Shown here in pieces: positions 18,249-28,400 of a stretch of DNA of 64,000 nt. Position numbers and translations under genes: made by a program. The DNA lies in assembly GCA_020632925.1 (NCBI GenBank), contig JACKER010000011.1:280347-344346 (forward strand). Direction: 5' to 3'. The DNA is from Alphaproteobacteria bacterium (lineage in GTDB: Bacteria > Myxococcota_A > UBA796 > GCA-2862545). Position 1 is the stretch's first letter. Every line of letters begins with the position of its first letter. The notes under the pieces are model-generated. The model was not told where the DNA came from. It saw nothing but the letters and a program-made list of their open reading frames with translations, and searched no databases.

Positions 18249-18833
18249 TTACTCGTCGCGGACGTCGACCTTGCCGTCGCCGTCGGTGTCGCGCCCGGAG
18301 CGGATCACCTGGCCGCTCGCGTCGAAGCGCTCCCACACGTCGATGCGGCCGTCGCCGTCCTCGTCGCGCTCCTTGCGGTCGAGGTGGACGGTGCCGTCCT
18401 CGGCGCGGATGAAGTACTTGAAGACGTTGGGTCGACCGTCGTTGTCGGAGTCGTACTCCGACATGACCCGCACGCCCTTCTGGTAGTGATCCGTCCAGTC
18501 GAAGAACCCGTCGTAGTCCGAGTCCATCTCCTCGCGCTCGAGCTGGCCGTCGTCGTCGAAGAAGGACACCACGTCGACGCGGCCGTCGCGGTTGAGGTCC
18601 ATCTCCTTGCGGACGAGCAGCCGGGGCGCGTCGGCGCGCTCACGGTAGAAGTTGTGGATGTCGGGTCGACCATCGGTGTCGAGATCGATCGTCTGCTCCA
18701 CGAGCCCCGCCTCGGTGGGGCGTTCGGTCACCCGACGCGCATCCGCCTCGGCGGCCGGACTGGTGCTGGTCCCCCCCTTCGAGCAGCCTGCGATCAACAT
18801 CATCGCGATGATGGAAGTCAGCCGTGAGTACAT
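18249..18833 (-). CDS. Lipoprotein with six Asp-rich Ca-binding-like repeats
   Basis: The 194-residue product has a lipobox (MMLIAGC) and then six repeats of roughly 20-30 residues: DTDGRPDIHNFY, DLNRDGRVDVVSFF, DSDYDGFFDWTDHY, DSDNDGRPNVFKYF, DEDGDGRIDVWERF and DTDGDGKVDV. The DxDxDG core is that of EF-hand/dockerin-type calcium loops. ATG 18833 has GGAGACGG upstream. A TACACT box on the minus strand (18870-18865) could be its -10 element. It diverges from the REC-kinase gene. Confidence 0.85.
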   Translation of the reverse strand: MYSRLTSIIAMMLIAGCSKGGTSTSPAAEADARRVTERPTEAGLVEQTIDLDTDGRPDIHNFYRERADAPRLLVRKEMDLNRDGRVDVVSFFDDDGQLEREEMDSDYDGFFDWTDHYQKGVRVMSEYDSDNDGRPNVFKYFIRAEDGTVHLDRKERDEDGDGRIDVWERFDASGQVIRSGRDTDGDGKVDVRDE

Positions 18834-18982
18834 CCGTCTCCTCGGACCCGTCTCGGGGCTCCGGAGTGTAACCGGGGGAGGCCAGAGGCAGCGAGCCGGT
18901 GTGTGGGGATCATCGGCTGGCGGCCGCAAAACATGAGCCTGCGTCGACGTGGTGTGGTAGGTGGACGGTCGCGGAGAGGTCG

Positions 18983-20179
18983 GTGTCCGAGGCGCGTCTC
19001 ATCATCGTGGACGACGAGCCCGTCGTCCTTCAGCTCCTGGCTGCGGTGTTCCGTGGCGAGGAAGGGCTGCAGGTCGTCCGGTGCGCGGACGGCGCGTCCG
19101 CCCTGGCGGCCATCGAGGAGGGCGTGGACGTCCTGCTCACCGACAAGAACCTCCCGGACGTGGGGGGGCTCGAGCTCGCTCGCCGCGCCAAGGAGCGCCA
19201 GCCGGACTCCGAGGTCATCATCATCACCGGGTATGCGTCGCTCGACACGGCGCTAGCGGCGATGGAGCTCGACGTCTTCGACTACATCGTCAAGCCGCCC
19301 AAGGACATCCTGGACGTCAAGCGCAAGGTGAAGCAGGCGCTCGACAAGCAGGCGATGTCCCGGGAGAACAAGCGGCTGATGTCGGACCTGACACAGCGAA
19401 ACCTGGAGCTCGAGCGCGCGCTGACCGAGCTCAAGGAGGTCCAGGCCGAGCTGATCCAGTCGGAGAAGCTGGCTGGTATCGGGACGCTCGCCGCCGGCAT
19501 CGCCCACGAGATCAGCTCGCCCCTGTTCGGCGTGATGGGTCTGGCGGAGGCCATCCTCGACGAGGAGGAGCGGGAGCTCGTCCGCGGCTATGCCTCGGAG
19601 ATCGTGGAGTACGCGAGGAGCATCAAGGACATCGTCGTGCAGCTGTCGGGGTACTCCCGTGCGGCGGAGTCGGAGTACCACACGACGATCGACCTGCCGA
19701 AGGTGGTGGAGGACGCGGTCAAGCTCGTCGTCCGCTCCACGTCCTTCGATCCGGCGCGCGTCCGGCTCGAGGTCGAGGACCCGGGCGGCGGGCTGTACGT
19801 GAACGCCCGGACCAGCGAGATCCAGCAGGTCTTCGTCAACCTCGTGAAGAACGCGATCGAGGCGGTGGTGGACCGGTACGGCCCCGGTGGTGGGTGTGTC
19901 ACGGTCCGGGTGGGGGCCACCCCCGCGCCCCGTGCCGCGGTGTTCGCGGAGGTGGCGGACGACGGTGCAGGCATCCCCGCGGACCGGCTCGCCGTCATCT
20001 TCGACCCGTTCTACACGACGAAGCCCCCCGGCCGTGGCACCGGCCTCGGGCTGAACATCGTCTACCGCATCCTGACGAAGTACCGCGGCCAGATCACGGT
20101 CGAGAGCACGGAGGGCGAGGGGACGACCTTCCACGTCCGCTTCCCCATCGAGCCCGACCCGGTCACGTCGGGCGATTGA
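18983..20179 (+). CDS. Hybrid protein: N-terminal receiver domain plus histidine kinase
   Basis: The soluble 398-residue product starts with a receiver domain (~1-120; phospho-acceptor Asp54 in LLTDKNLPD, ITGYAS, YIVKPPK). A coiled coil follows, then a HisKA domain with His175 in GIAHEISSPL. The HATPase has intact N (VNLVKNAIEAV), G1 (DDGAGI) and G2 (GRGTGLGL) boxes. It should autophosphorylate under control of an upstream kinase acting on its receiver domain. GTG 18983 has GGAGAGG upstream. Its stop overlaps the next kinase by three bases (TTGA), so the two are probably partners. Confidence 0.92.
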   Translation: MSEARLIIVDDEPVVLQLLAAVFRGEEGLQVVRCADGASALAAIEEGVDVLLTDKNLPDVGGLELARRAKERQPDSEVIIITGYASLDTALAAMELDVFDYIVKPPKDILDVKRKVKQALDKQAMSRENKRLMSDLTQRNLELERALTELKEVQAELIQSEKLAGIGTLAAGIAHEISSPLFGVMGLAEAILDEEERELVRGYASEIVEYARSIKDIVVQLSGYSRAAESEYHTTIDLPKVVEDAVKLVVRSTSFDPARVRLEVEDPGGGLYVNARTSEIQQVFVNLVKNAIEAVVDRYGPGGGCVTVRVGATPAPRAAVFAEVADDGAGIPADRLAVIFDPFYTTKPPGRGTGLGLNIVYRILTKYRGQITVESTEGEGTTFHVRFPIEPDPVTSGD

Positions 20180-22002
20180 CCGCCCCGGGCGACGCCTCCC
20201 CACACCGGACCCCGCGGGGGATCAGCCTCTGGCTACGCCTCGCCGTGGCGATGGCGCTGGTGGCCGTCGTGCCGCTGGTCGTCGTCACGTGGTCCGCGGT
20301 CGACATCGCGACGGGGCACGCGGAGGACGCCTCCAAGGAGGGCTTGCGACGCGAGGCCGCGCTGCACGCCGCGATGGTGGCGCTGTGGACCGAGGACCAG
20401 GCGCGCATGGTGCTGTCCTGGCCGCAGCTCTACGGGGGGGACCGGCTCCTCTCGATGTCGCAGGAGGCGCAACGCAGCTTCCCGACCGCGGTGTACCGGG
20501 GGACGCCGAACGCGGTGACCGCCCTCATGGTCGACGGCGACGGCGTGGTGGTGGGCATGCCCGTCTACGCGACGGTGCCCGGTGAGCGCCCCGTCGGCAG
20601 CGCCTCCCGCGCGCAGGAGCTGGTCGAGCGGTTGCCCCTCTCCGACGCGCTCGCGGGGCCGGACGTGGTCCACCTGGGCGATCCCTACTTCCCCCAGGGT
20701 GCGACCACCCCCTCCATCCCGTTCGCGGTGCTGGCCGCGGGGGCACCGTCGGCCGCCGAGCAGCGGGTCCTCGGCGTCGAGATCGCGCTCGACCTGAGGG
20801 AGGAGCTGCTCGCCGCGACCACCTCCACGCACGCCGTGGCCGTTCTCGACCGCAACGGCGCGCCGCTCCTGGGGGGCGACCACCCCCTCGTCCGGCCGGA
20901 GCGGCTCCGCCCGTTGCTGGGCACCGATCAGGCGGTCGACTTCAGCCTCGACGACGGCGACGTCCGTGGCGCCATCGTGCTCGTGCCGTACACGGGCTGG
21001 TCGCTGGTCGTCGCGGAGCCGGGCAGCGTCGTGCTCGCGTCGGCGACCGACATCCGGCGCAACGTGCTGGTCTTCCTGGCGCTCGCGACGCTGGCCGCGG
21101 TGCTGGTGGCCCTGGCGACGGCGTCGGGCCTGTCGCGCCCGGTGGAACGGCTGCGGGACGCTGCGCTCGAGGTGGCCGCCGGTCGGTTCGGCGAGAGCAC
21201 CCGCATCGCGCGACGGGACGAGATCGGCGAGCTGGCTTCCGCCTTCGACCACATGCGCGAGCGCCTCAGGACGAGCCACGAGGAGATCCGTCAGCAGCAG
21301 GACGAGATCGAGGCGTTCAACCGGGAGCTGCAGGAGCGGGTCCTCGATCGCACGCGGGCGCTGGAGGAGGCCCAGCAGGAGCTGGTTCGCGCCGGGCAGC
21401 TGGCCGCGGTGGCCGAGCTCGGCGCGGGGCTGGCGCACGAGCTCAACAACCCGCTGGCGGCGGTGCTCGGGCTGGCCCAGCTCCTGCGCCTGCGCGATCC
21501 CGAGGACCCCGATCTGGCCGACCTCGAACGGGAGGCGGCGCGCTGCCGTGAGGTGGTCGTCACGCTCCAGCGTGTCCAGGCGCCCGAGATCGAGCCCAGG
21601 GATCTGCCGGCCGTCGACGCGGAGTCGGTGGTGACGGACGTGGAGGAGCTGGTCGCCGGGTCGTTCCGTCAACGCGGCGTGACGTTGCGCGTCGCCCACC
21701 CCATTCCCGGGACCATGCGTGCGGATCCAGCGGCGGCCGCCCGCGTCGTGGCCCAGGTCCTCAACGCGCTGCGCGCGGGCCTGGAGCCGGGCGCCGTGGT
21801 GGACCTCGAGGGTCGGACCGAGGGCCCGTGGGTGGTGTTGGTGGCGAGCGCGGACCGCCAGGTCGCGGAGCACCCCGACCGGCACGACGACTGGATGGCG
21901 TCGGGGCACGGGCTCTGGGTCGCCCACCAGCTCCTCCACCGCATGGGTGGACGACTGGAGGACGACGGCCAGATCTGGCGCATCGCGCTGCCATCCGTCT
22001 GA
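20176..22002 (+). CDS. Membrane histidine kinase with degenerate ATPase domain
   Basis: The product is about 608 residues: TM1 (LAVAMALVAVVPLVVV), a periplasmic sensor (~40-285), TM2 (NVLVFLALATLAAVLVALATA), HAMP, coiled coil, and a HisKA box with GAGLAHELNNPLAAVLGLAQLL. The ATPase part lacks normal boxes. The N-box position reads VVAQVLNALRAG, there is no DxGxG, and the G2 position reads SGHGLWVAHQLL. It may be unable to bind ATP and may act as a scaffold or as a phospho-acceptor for the REC-kinase upstream. TTG 20176 overlaps that gene's stop. A later start is possible. Confidence 0.85.
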   Translation: MTAPGDASPHRTPRGISLWLRLAVAMALVAVVPLVVVTWSAVDIATGHAEDASKEGLRREAALHAAMVALWTEDQARMVLSWPQLYGGDRLLSMSQEAQRSFPTAVYRGTPNAVTALMVDGDGVVVGMPVYATVPGERPVGSASRAQELVERLPLSDALAGPDVVHLGDPYFPQGATTPSIPFAVLAAGAPSAAEQRVLGVEIALDLREELLAATTSTHAVAVLDRNGAPLLGGDHPLVRPERLRPLLGTDQAVDFSLDDGDVRGAIVLVPYTGWSLVVAEPGSVVLASATDIRRNVLVFLALATLAAVLVALATASGLSRPVERLRDAALEVAAGRFGESTRIARRDEIGELASAFDHMRERLRTSHEEIRQQQDEIEAFNRELQERVLDRTRALEEAQQELVRAGQLAAVAELGAGLAHELNNPLAAVLGLAQLLRLRDPEDPDLADLEREAARCREVVVTLQRVQAPEIEPRDLPAVDAESVVTDVEELVAGSFRQRGVTLRVAHPIPGTMRADPAAAARVVAQVLNALRAGLEPGAVVDLEGRTEGPWVVLVASADRQVAEHPDRHDDWMASGHGLWVAHQLLHRMGGRLEDDGQIWRIALPSV

Positions 22003-22053
22003 GCTCGCCCCGCCTCGAGCGTCGGTCGGGTGCACCTCGCGGCCCTTTTCGCG

Positions 22054-22059
22054 TATACT
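22054..22059 (+). promoter_or_regulatory. Candidate -10 box before the FecR-barrel operon
   Basis: TATACT is a good -10 match in an otherwise GC-rich gap (22003-22149) between the kinase and the FecR-like gene. A clear -35 is not visible. It implies that the downstream four-gene group can be transcribed on its own. Confidence 0.4.
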
Positions 22060-22070
22060 GCGCTTCGCTC

Positions 22071-22085
22071 GCCCCCTTCGGGGGC
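22071..22085 (+). other. Hairpin in the leader of the FecR-like gene
   Basis: GCCCCCTTCGGGGGC is a perfect six-base-pair inverted repeat with a TTC loop. It lies just after the candidate -10 box and about 65 bases before the start codon. No T-run follows, so it is more likely a leader or stability element than a terminator. Confidence 0.45.
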
Positions 22086-22149
22086 ACCGTCGTGGTTCGG
22101 TCCGGTGTTCGCCACGCGCGAAGCCGATCTTCGCCCGCAGAGGGTTGGG

Positions 22150-23031
22150 TTGCGTCGCTCCCTGATCGCCGTGCTCGCGATCGTCGTGCTCGTCGTCATG
22201 GCGGGCGCGGTGTGGAGATACCTGCGCGCCGAGGCGCCCATCCCGCAGCTGTCGATCAGCGAGGTCCACGGGGAGGTCACCGTCGCGCATCCGTCGGGCG
22301 AGGGCGCAGCACCCCCCGAGGTCGCTCGGGCAGGGACCGTCCTCGGCCCCGACGATCGGCTCTCCACCGCCGCCACCGCGCGCGCAGAGCTCACCCTCGG
22401 ACCCGAGACACACATCCGCATCGGGCCCACCTCGTCGCTCCAGGTGCTGTCGGTGGACGCGACGGGCGTGAGCCTGGAGCTCGAGAACGGCGCCCTCGAG
22501 GCCACCGTCCGCCCCGAGTCCGGCGCCGTCCGCGTCGGCAACCGCGGGCGCGCCGTGCTCTCGGCCAACGGCTCCTTCCAGGTCGGCGTCCGCGACGACG
22601 TGATGCAGGTGGCCGCGACCTCGGGGGACGTCGCGCTGAGCGGTATGGATCAGAGCCGCCTGGCCGCGGGTCAGCAGGTGGTGGTGATCGACCGGCACGC
22701 GCAGGTGGGCGAGGTCCCCGAGGAGCTCCTGCTGGCGGTGGAGTGGCCGGTCGAGGCCCGCACCCGAGCGGAGTCGGGGCAGGTCGTGGGAACCACCACC
22801 CCCGGTTCGCGGGTGGTGCTGCGGGGCTCCTTCGGCGAGCGCACGGTGATCGCCGACCACGATGGCCGGTTCGAGGCCACGGTCGCCCTCGCGGAAGGAG
22901 AGAACGAGGTGTCCGTCGAGTCCACCGACGTGCTCGGGCACCGCAACGAGGTGTCCGGGGTGCTCGTCCGTGACACGCGCGGCCCCGCCTTCTCCGGCGG
23001 CGTCCACTACGACCGGGGTGGGCCACGGTGA
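22150..23031 (+). CDS. FecR-domain membrane protein
   Basis: The product is 293 residues. An N-terminal membrane anchor (SLIAVLAIVVLVVMAGAVW) precedes a periplasmic FecR-like domain (~33-190: ISEVHGEVTVA, GTVLGPDDRLSTAATARAELTLG, HIRIGPTSSLQVL). An Ig-like domain (~215-285: GTTTPGSRVVLRGSFGE) follows. FecR domains usually link a surface receptor to an ECF sigma factor, but no sigma gene is nearby; two kinases precede it instead. TTG 22150 was chosen because AGAGGG lies six bases upstream. Its stop overlaps the barrel gene by four bases. Confidence 0.85.
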   Translation: MRRSLIAVLAIVVLVVMAGAVWRYLRAEAPIPQLSISEVHGEVTVAHPSGEGAAPPEVARAGTVLGPDDRLSTAATARAELTLGPETHIRIGPTSSLQVLSVDATGVSLELENGALEATVRPESGAVRVGNRGRAVLSANGSFQVGVRDDVMQVAATSGDVALSGMDQSRLAAGQQVVVIDRHAQVGEVPEELLLAVEWPVEARTRAESGQVVGTTTPGSRVVLRGSFGERTVIADHDGRFEATVALAEGENEVSVESTDVLGHRNEVSGVLVRDTRGPAFSGGVHYDRGGPR

Positions 23032-25433
23032 TCGCGCTGCTCCTCGGGGCCGCCGTGGCCCAGACCGTCACCGGGGCAGCGGTCGTCGGTCCACTTCGTC
23101 CGGGATCGGCGGTCGAGCTCCAGGTCGCGGTGGAAGGGGGCGCTGCGCCCAGGCTGGACCTCGAGGGGGGCACCGTCCTGCGGATGGAGCGGGCGAGGCC
23201 CGGCGTCTGGTCGGCGGTCCTGGTGCCGTCGGTGGAGAGCGATCGGTTGAGCCTGCGGACCGCCGCAGGGATGCTCGAGTGGCCGATCGAGCCGCCCGCA
23301 GCCGGCGACCTCGTCCTGCCCGATCCCGTCGACGCCGTGGCAGGCACCGAGACCGTGCGGTTCCTGGTCGGCGGGGACCCCGGTCTGCGAGCGAGCGACC
23401 TCGTGGTGGCCACGGGGGAGGGGACGGTGCTCGGTCTCCGCGACGTGGAGGGCGGGGTCGAGGTGTCCATCGCCCCCGACGACCTGCCGTACCCCCGCTT
23501 CGTCCCCGTCGGGGTCTGGGACCGGCGTCGCGATCGACGACCCACCTGGACCCGGATCCGCCTGCACGCGCGTCCGCGGATCCCCCTCCAGGCCGAGCCC
23601 GGCGCCCAGCTCTCGCTGCGGATCGGCAGCCGGACCTACGGCCCGTTCGAGGCCTCGGCGAGCGGCGCGATCGACGCGCGCGTCGACCAGTACCCCGGGG
23701 AGGTGGCGGCCACCGCGGTCCTCACCGACGATCTCGGGAACGAGACGCGCACCGAGATCGCGCTGTTGGCGGGCGCCGACCCGCTGCTGGTGGCTGTGAG
23801 CGACGGCGAGGTGTTGCCCGGGAGGGCCGCTCCGGCGCTCCATCTCCGCGGGCTCACGCCCACCGGTGAGCCGTCGAGGGACGCGCCGACCTGCGGAGCC
23901 CCCTTCGGCGAGCTGTCGGTCGTGGCCGACGGTCCGGGGGAGTGGTTCGTGCCGATCCCGGCCCTGGAGCCTCCACAGGACGTGCACGTGGTCTGCGTCC
24001 TCGGGCCGACGCGCATCCGTCGGCGGGTCCCCGTCGCCGCCGGCGTCCCCGCCCGGCTGGCGCTGCGGGTCTGGCCGCAGGACCTCCGCGCGGACTTCCC
24101 GTGGTCCGAGATCCGCGTGACCATGGAGGACTGGCGCGGCGAGCGGCTGCCCGTGGAGGACGTCGTGGTGACGGCGGGATCGGGCACCGTCACCATGGAC
24201 GACCCGGGCGGCATCGTGCTCCGCGGCGACTACGACGGGGGCGCGGCGGCGCAGGCGGGCGAGGATCGGCTCCACGCCAGGTACTTCGCCCCACCGGGAG
24301 GCGGTCCCCCGACGGAGATCGTGTTCGGCTGGGAGGCTGTGCCCCTCCGGGGCTCCTTCCAGCTGTTCGCGCGAGCCCTGGACGCGGATCGCCGGCCCGT
24401 CAGCGTGCCGCTCCGCCTGGGTATCGGGCAGGCCTCGCAGGACGTCACGACCGGCAGCGACGGCTGGGCGAAGGTCGAGGTGGCCGTCCCCGGGGGCGGC
24501 GTGCCGATGGTGGCGGTCGCCGAGGTCGGCGGCGTCACGCATCGCGCGCTGGTGCTCCCCGGCGAGGCGGCCTCCCGCGGCCCCGGGTCTCCCGATCTGG
24601 AAGCATCGAGCGCGATCACCGTGCGACCGGGGCGCGCCAGCGGGCTGGACATCGAGGTCGAGCCGGCCATCCTCCGCGCGGGACCCGGTGCGGTGGCCTG
24701 GATCTACGTCCGCCTCGAGGACGGCGCGGGGCAGCCCATCACGGACGAACCGGTGGAGCTGGTGGCGACCGAGGGCCAGGTGGGCGAGGCACACACCCGC
24801 CCCGACGGCACGCTGGTGGCCGAGTACACCCCGCTCCCGGTCGAGTCGTCGCGGCAGGTGGAGATCACGGCGTCCACCCCGACGATGCACTCGACCACCC
24901 GCCTGCTCCTCGAGCCGCGCGTCGTGCGGATGTCGCTCGGTCCCTGGGTCGGCGTCTCCAGCAACTTCGGACCCGACTTCAGGCCGCTGCTGGGCGTGGA
25001 CCTGGACGTGCGTACGCGGACGCGCTTCGCGGGCGAGGCGCTCATGGTGCGTGCGTCGCTCTCGGCTTCGGCGTTCTCCAGCACCGCCTCCACGGGTGTC
25101 GGGCCGGATCTCGAGCTCCGCTCCACGGTGGTGCCCTTCGGGCTCGCGCTGTTGCTGCGGCAGGACATGGGACCCTGGTCGCTGTGGGGTGGGCTCGGCG
25201 GCGCGGTGGGCGTCCACCACCAGGAGGTGCGGTTCGGCGGTGAGCTCGTGTCCACCGGCGAGATCCCCGTCTTCGGTCCCGAGCTGCACGGCGCCGTGGC
25301 CCGGCGGGTGCCCGGTGGTGAGCTGGCGGCGGGGCTCCGCGGGACCTGGATCCCCGTGTCCTCCCAGGACGTCGGATACACCGGCAACCTGGGCGGGGTG
25401 GCTGCTACGCTGGGCTACAGGTTGGTGTGGTGA
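23028..25433 (+). CDS. Ig-domain protein with C-terminal outer-membrane beta-barrel
   Basis: The product is 801 residues. A short signal peptide (MIALLLGAAVAQ) precedes beta-rich Ig-like domains; one near residue 560 is invasin-like (ITDEPVELVATEGQVGEAHT). From ~630 a Gly-rich alternating-strand region ends in YRLVW, with the C-terminal aromatic residue recognised by the BAM machinery, indicating a small outer-membrane barrel. GTG 23028 overlaps fecR and the stop overlaps the Ig-lipoprotein gene, four bases each. It may display Ig domains, or pass signals to the FecR-like protein. No close family is recognised. Confidence 0.75.
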   Translation: MIALLLGAAVAQTVTGAAVVGPLRPGSAVELQVAVEGGAAPRLDLEGGTVLRMERARPGVWSAVLVPSVESDRLSLRTAAGMLEWPIEPPAAGDLVLPDPVDAVAGTETVRFLVGGDPGLRASDLVVATGEGTVLGLRDVEGGVEVSIAPDDLPYPRFVPVGVWDRRRDRRPTWTRIRLHARPRIPLQAEPGAQLSLRIGSRTYGPFEASASGAIDARVDQYPGEVAATAVLTDDLGNETRTEIALLAGADPLLVAVSDGEVLPGRAAPALHLRGLTPTGEPSRDAPTCGAPFGELSVVADGPGEWFVPIPALEPPQDVHVVCVLGPTRIRRRVPVAAGVPARLALRVWPQDLRADFPWSEIRVTMEDWRGERLPVEDVVVTAGSGTVTMDDPGGIVLRGDYDGGAAAQAGEDRLHARYFAPPGGGPPTEIVFGWEAVPLRGSFQLFARALDADRRPVSVPLRLGIGQASQDVTTGSDGWAKVEVAVPGGGVPMVAVAEVGGVTHRALVLPGEAASRGPGSPDLEASSAITVRPGRASGLDIEVEPAILRAGPGAVAWIYVRLEDGAGQPITDEPVELVATEGQVGEAHTRPDGTLVAEYTPLPVESSRQVEITASTPTMHSTTRLLLEPRVVRMSLGPWVGVSSNFGPDFRPLLGVDLDVRTRTRFAGEALMVRASLSASAFSSTASTGVGPDLELRSTVVPFGLALLLRQDMGPWSLWGGLGGAVGVHHQEVRFGGELVSTGEIPVFGPELHGAVARRVPGGELAAGLRGTWIPVSSQDVGYTGNLGGVAATLGYRLVW

Positions 25434-28400
25434 TCGCGCTCCTGCCCTTGCTGATGGCGTGCCGGCGACCCGCGCTCCCCGAGCCCTCGCTCGACGCGGT
25501 GGTGCCCGAGTACGCCTGGAACGGGCAGGACAACACCATCACCCTCGTCGGCGACCACTTCTTCCCCATGGTGGACGTGGACGCCCGCAGCGGCGAGCCC
25601 ACCATCAACCCGAGCTACCAGGCGTTCCTGGTCGGTCCCGAGGGAGGGCTCGCGCGCCACGAGTTGATCGGCGTCGGCATCCTCGACGAGCGGCACCTGT
25701 CGGCGACCGTCGCGCGGGGACTGGATCCCGGCAGCTACGACGTGGTGGTCGAGGCACCGACCGGCGCGACGGCCGCGCTGACCGGCGCGTTCCGGGTGAC
25801 GGATGCGCAGGCGGCCCAGCTGCTCGTGTCCAGCCCGAAGGTCGTGTACTCGGTCACCGAGGAGGCCGAGCTGGTGCTCGAGCTCGTGGACGTAGGCGGC
25901 GACATCGTCGATCTACCCCTCGAGGTGGCCGTCGTCGCCGTTCCGGGCGCCAGCGGGACGGGCGTGAGCTTCGACGCGGGGACGCTGGACCAGGCGGTGC
26001 CCACACCGGATGGCGACGGACTGCGCGGGATCCTCCTCAACGGAACGGCGCGCCTCGGCGTCCGGCCGACGGTCCCCGATCGCCTGTCCATCTCGGTCGT
26101 GCCCTGGGACGCGGCCTCCAACGTGGTCGGCGACCAGATGGTCCTGACCTTCGAACCGGGCGACGATCTGCACGTCACCTTCCAGCTCCCGAAGTCGATG
26201 GGGGAACCCGCGATCGCCACGGCGGGCGAGGCGGTGGACGTGGTGGCACGCGTGGTGGACCAGTACGACAACGCCGTCGACGATCCCATCCCCGTCACCC
26301 TGCGGACGGCTTGCTCGGGCTGGGTCGAGGACGTCGTGCTGGAGGGACGCACGACGCTGTCGGTGGTCCCGCGCCTCGCCACCACCGACTTCTGCAGCGA
26401 GGACCGCGTCGAGGTGGTGCAGCCGACCTCGCTCGTGGGGAGCTCCACGCCGTACACCGTGCTCGCCGGGCCGACGGACCACTTCCGCGTGTCCGCCTCC
26501 CCGCCGCTGAGCCAGGCCGGCGATCAGGTCGACGTGCTCGTGGATCCGGAGGACGCCTTCGGGAACCGGTCGACGTGGACGGGCGCGGTCTCGATCCAGG
26601 ACTCCGAGTCGGGGATGATCGACGACGATTGCCAGGTGTTCGCCACGACCATCCTGTGCACGGGGACGGTCACGCGAGCGGCTCCGGTGGTCACCGTCAC
26701 CGCGGAGGGCATGGACGGCACCACCGGCGAGTCCAACGCGATCGCGGTCGTCGCCGACGATGTCCCCGGTTCGCTCGAGCTCACCGTGGGGGTGCGCTCC
26801 GTCGCGGGCGAGGACACCGAGGTCCTGGTGCGCGTGGCCGACACCTGGGACAACACCATCGACCCGTCCACGCTCGGACCGGGTGCGTTGCAGGTGGCGG
26901 ACGAGCTCGGGGACGCGACCTGCGTGGACGCGGGGACGGTGGGTGACCGCGAGCGCTTCCTGTGCCGGTTCCACGTCGCGCGTCCCACCGCGACCCTCGA
27001 GGTCACCCTGCCGTCGGCGTCTCTCACGGATCAGGCGACCACCCGCGTGGTCAACGGCGCGCTGGCGGTCGTCAGCTTCTCGCATGCGTCCTCCACCACG
27101 GCCGGTGTCCCGATCCAGGTGTCGCTCGAGGGGCGCGACGCCTTCGGCAACCTCTACGTCGTCCAGACCGACCCCGTGGTGCTGCTGGACGACGACACCG
27201 GCACCTTCGACGTCCCACAGGCCACGTTGGGCGCGGCGGGCACCACGATGGTGTCGGGGAACTTCACCAAGGCCGGGACCACCCACCTGATCGCGGAGCA
27301 GGCGGGGGTCGAGCTCGGGCGGTCGTCGGCCATCGCCGTCGCCCCGGGTGCCACCGTGGGGCTGCGGGTGGTGCCGTCCGATCCCTGGGGTTGGGTCGCC
27401 GCACCGATGGAGGTCACCGTCCAGTCGGTGGACGACTGGGACAACCGGACGGACCAGACGCTCGCCGCGACCCTGACCTCCAGCGCGACCACGAGCCCGT
27501 CCGTGCCCGTCAACGTCGTCAACGGGGTCGGTGTGGGGACCTTCACGTGGACCGAGGCGGCGCTGCCCGACACCCTGCGCGCCACCTCGACCACCTGGGA
27601 TGGTGAGGTCCAGCTGCTGGTGGCACGGGTCTGCGGCGCCCTGGGTCCGACGGCGGACGTGGACTTCGGCGGCCATCCGGAGGGGATCGCCTGCACGGAT
27701 CCGTCGGGCACGGCGCCGCTCGTGACCGACCTGTCGGGCTCGGTGCGCGGGGTGGCCAACCTCGTCGCCTACGGCGTGTCGGTCGCGGGCGGGACGGCGG
27801 TGGTCGGCGGTCAGCCGGCGCTGGTGGCCACGCTGCCTTCGGTGGGCCGCCACGACCTGTACGGCCTGGTCATCGACAGCAGCGGCTGCGGGTCGGAGGT
27901 CGGCGCGGACGCCTGGGCGGGGCCGGACGACGGCTCGGCCACCGGGCCCGTCCCCCTCTCGGCGAGCGCCGCGACCATCGGCGTCGTGGACACCGTGACC
28001 GTACAGGTGACGGGCGTGGTGGACTGTGCGCGCGATCCGGCCTCGTTCGCCACGCTGGAGGTGGCCGCCACCGTCGGGACGCTCCCGGGACTGGTGGCCA
28101 GCGGCGCGGGCCTCGAGGCGGTGCTCGACGTGAACGGCGACGGCTCGACGCTGCTGACCACCACCGGCGGGCTGTCCGCGACCACCGGCGAGGTGCTCGC
28201 CTGGACCGACAACGGCTCCGCCAGCGGCCGCCTCGAGATCCCCGTCGTGGGCGACAACGTGCGCCCGGTGGTGCTCGGCAGCGACCCGGGCGGGTTCGGC
28301 ATCGGCACCACCACCACGTTGGCCCTGCGGTTCTCCGAGCCCCTCTTGCCCGCCACCATCGTCCCCGCCAACTTCTCGATCGCGGGCCCCTCGGCGGTCA

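Noticed and set aside
22150..23031. FecR-like gene as part of a classical ECF sigma/anti-sigma iron-uptake system
   Set aside because: No sigma-factor gene or TonB-dependent receptor is adjacent; only the FecR fold pattern is shared.
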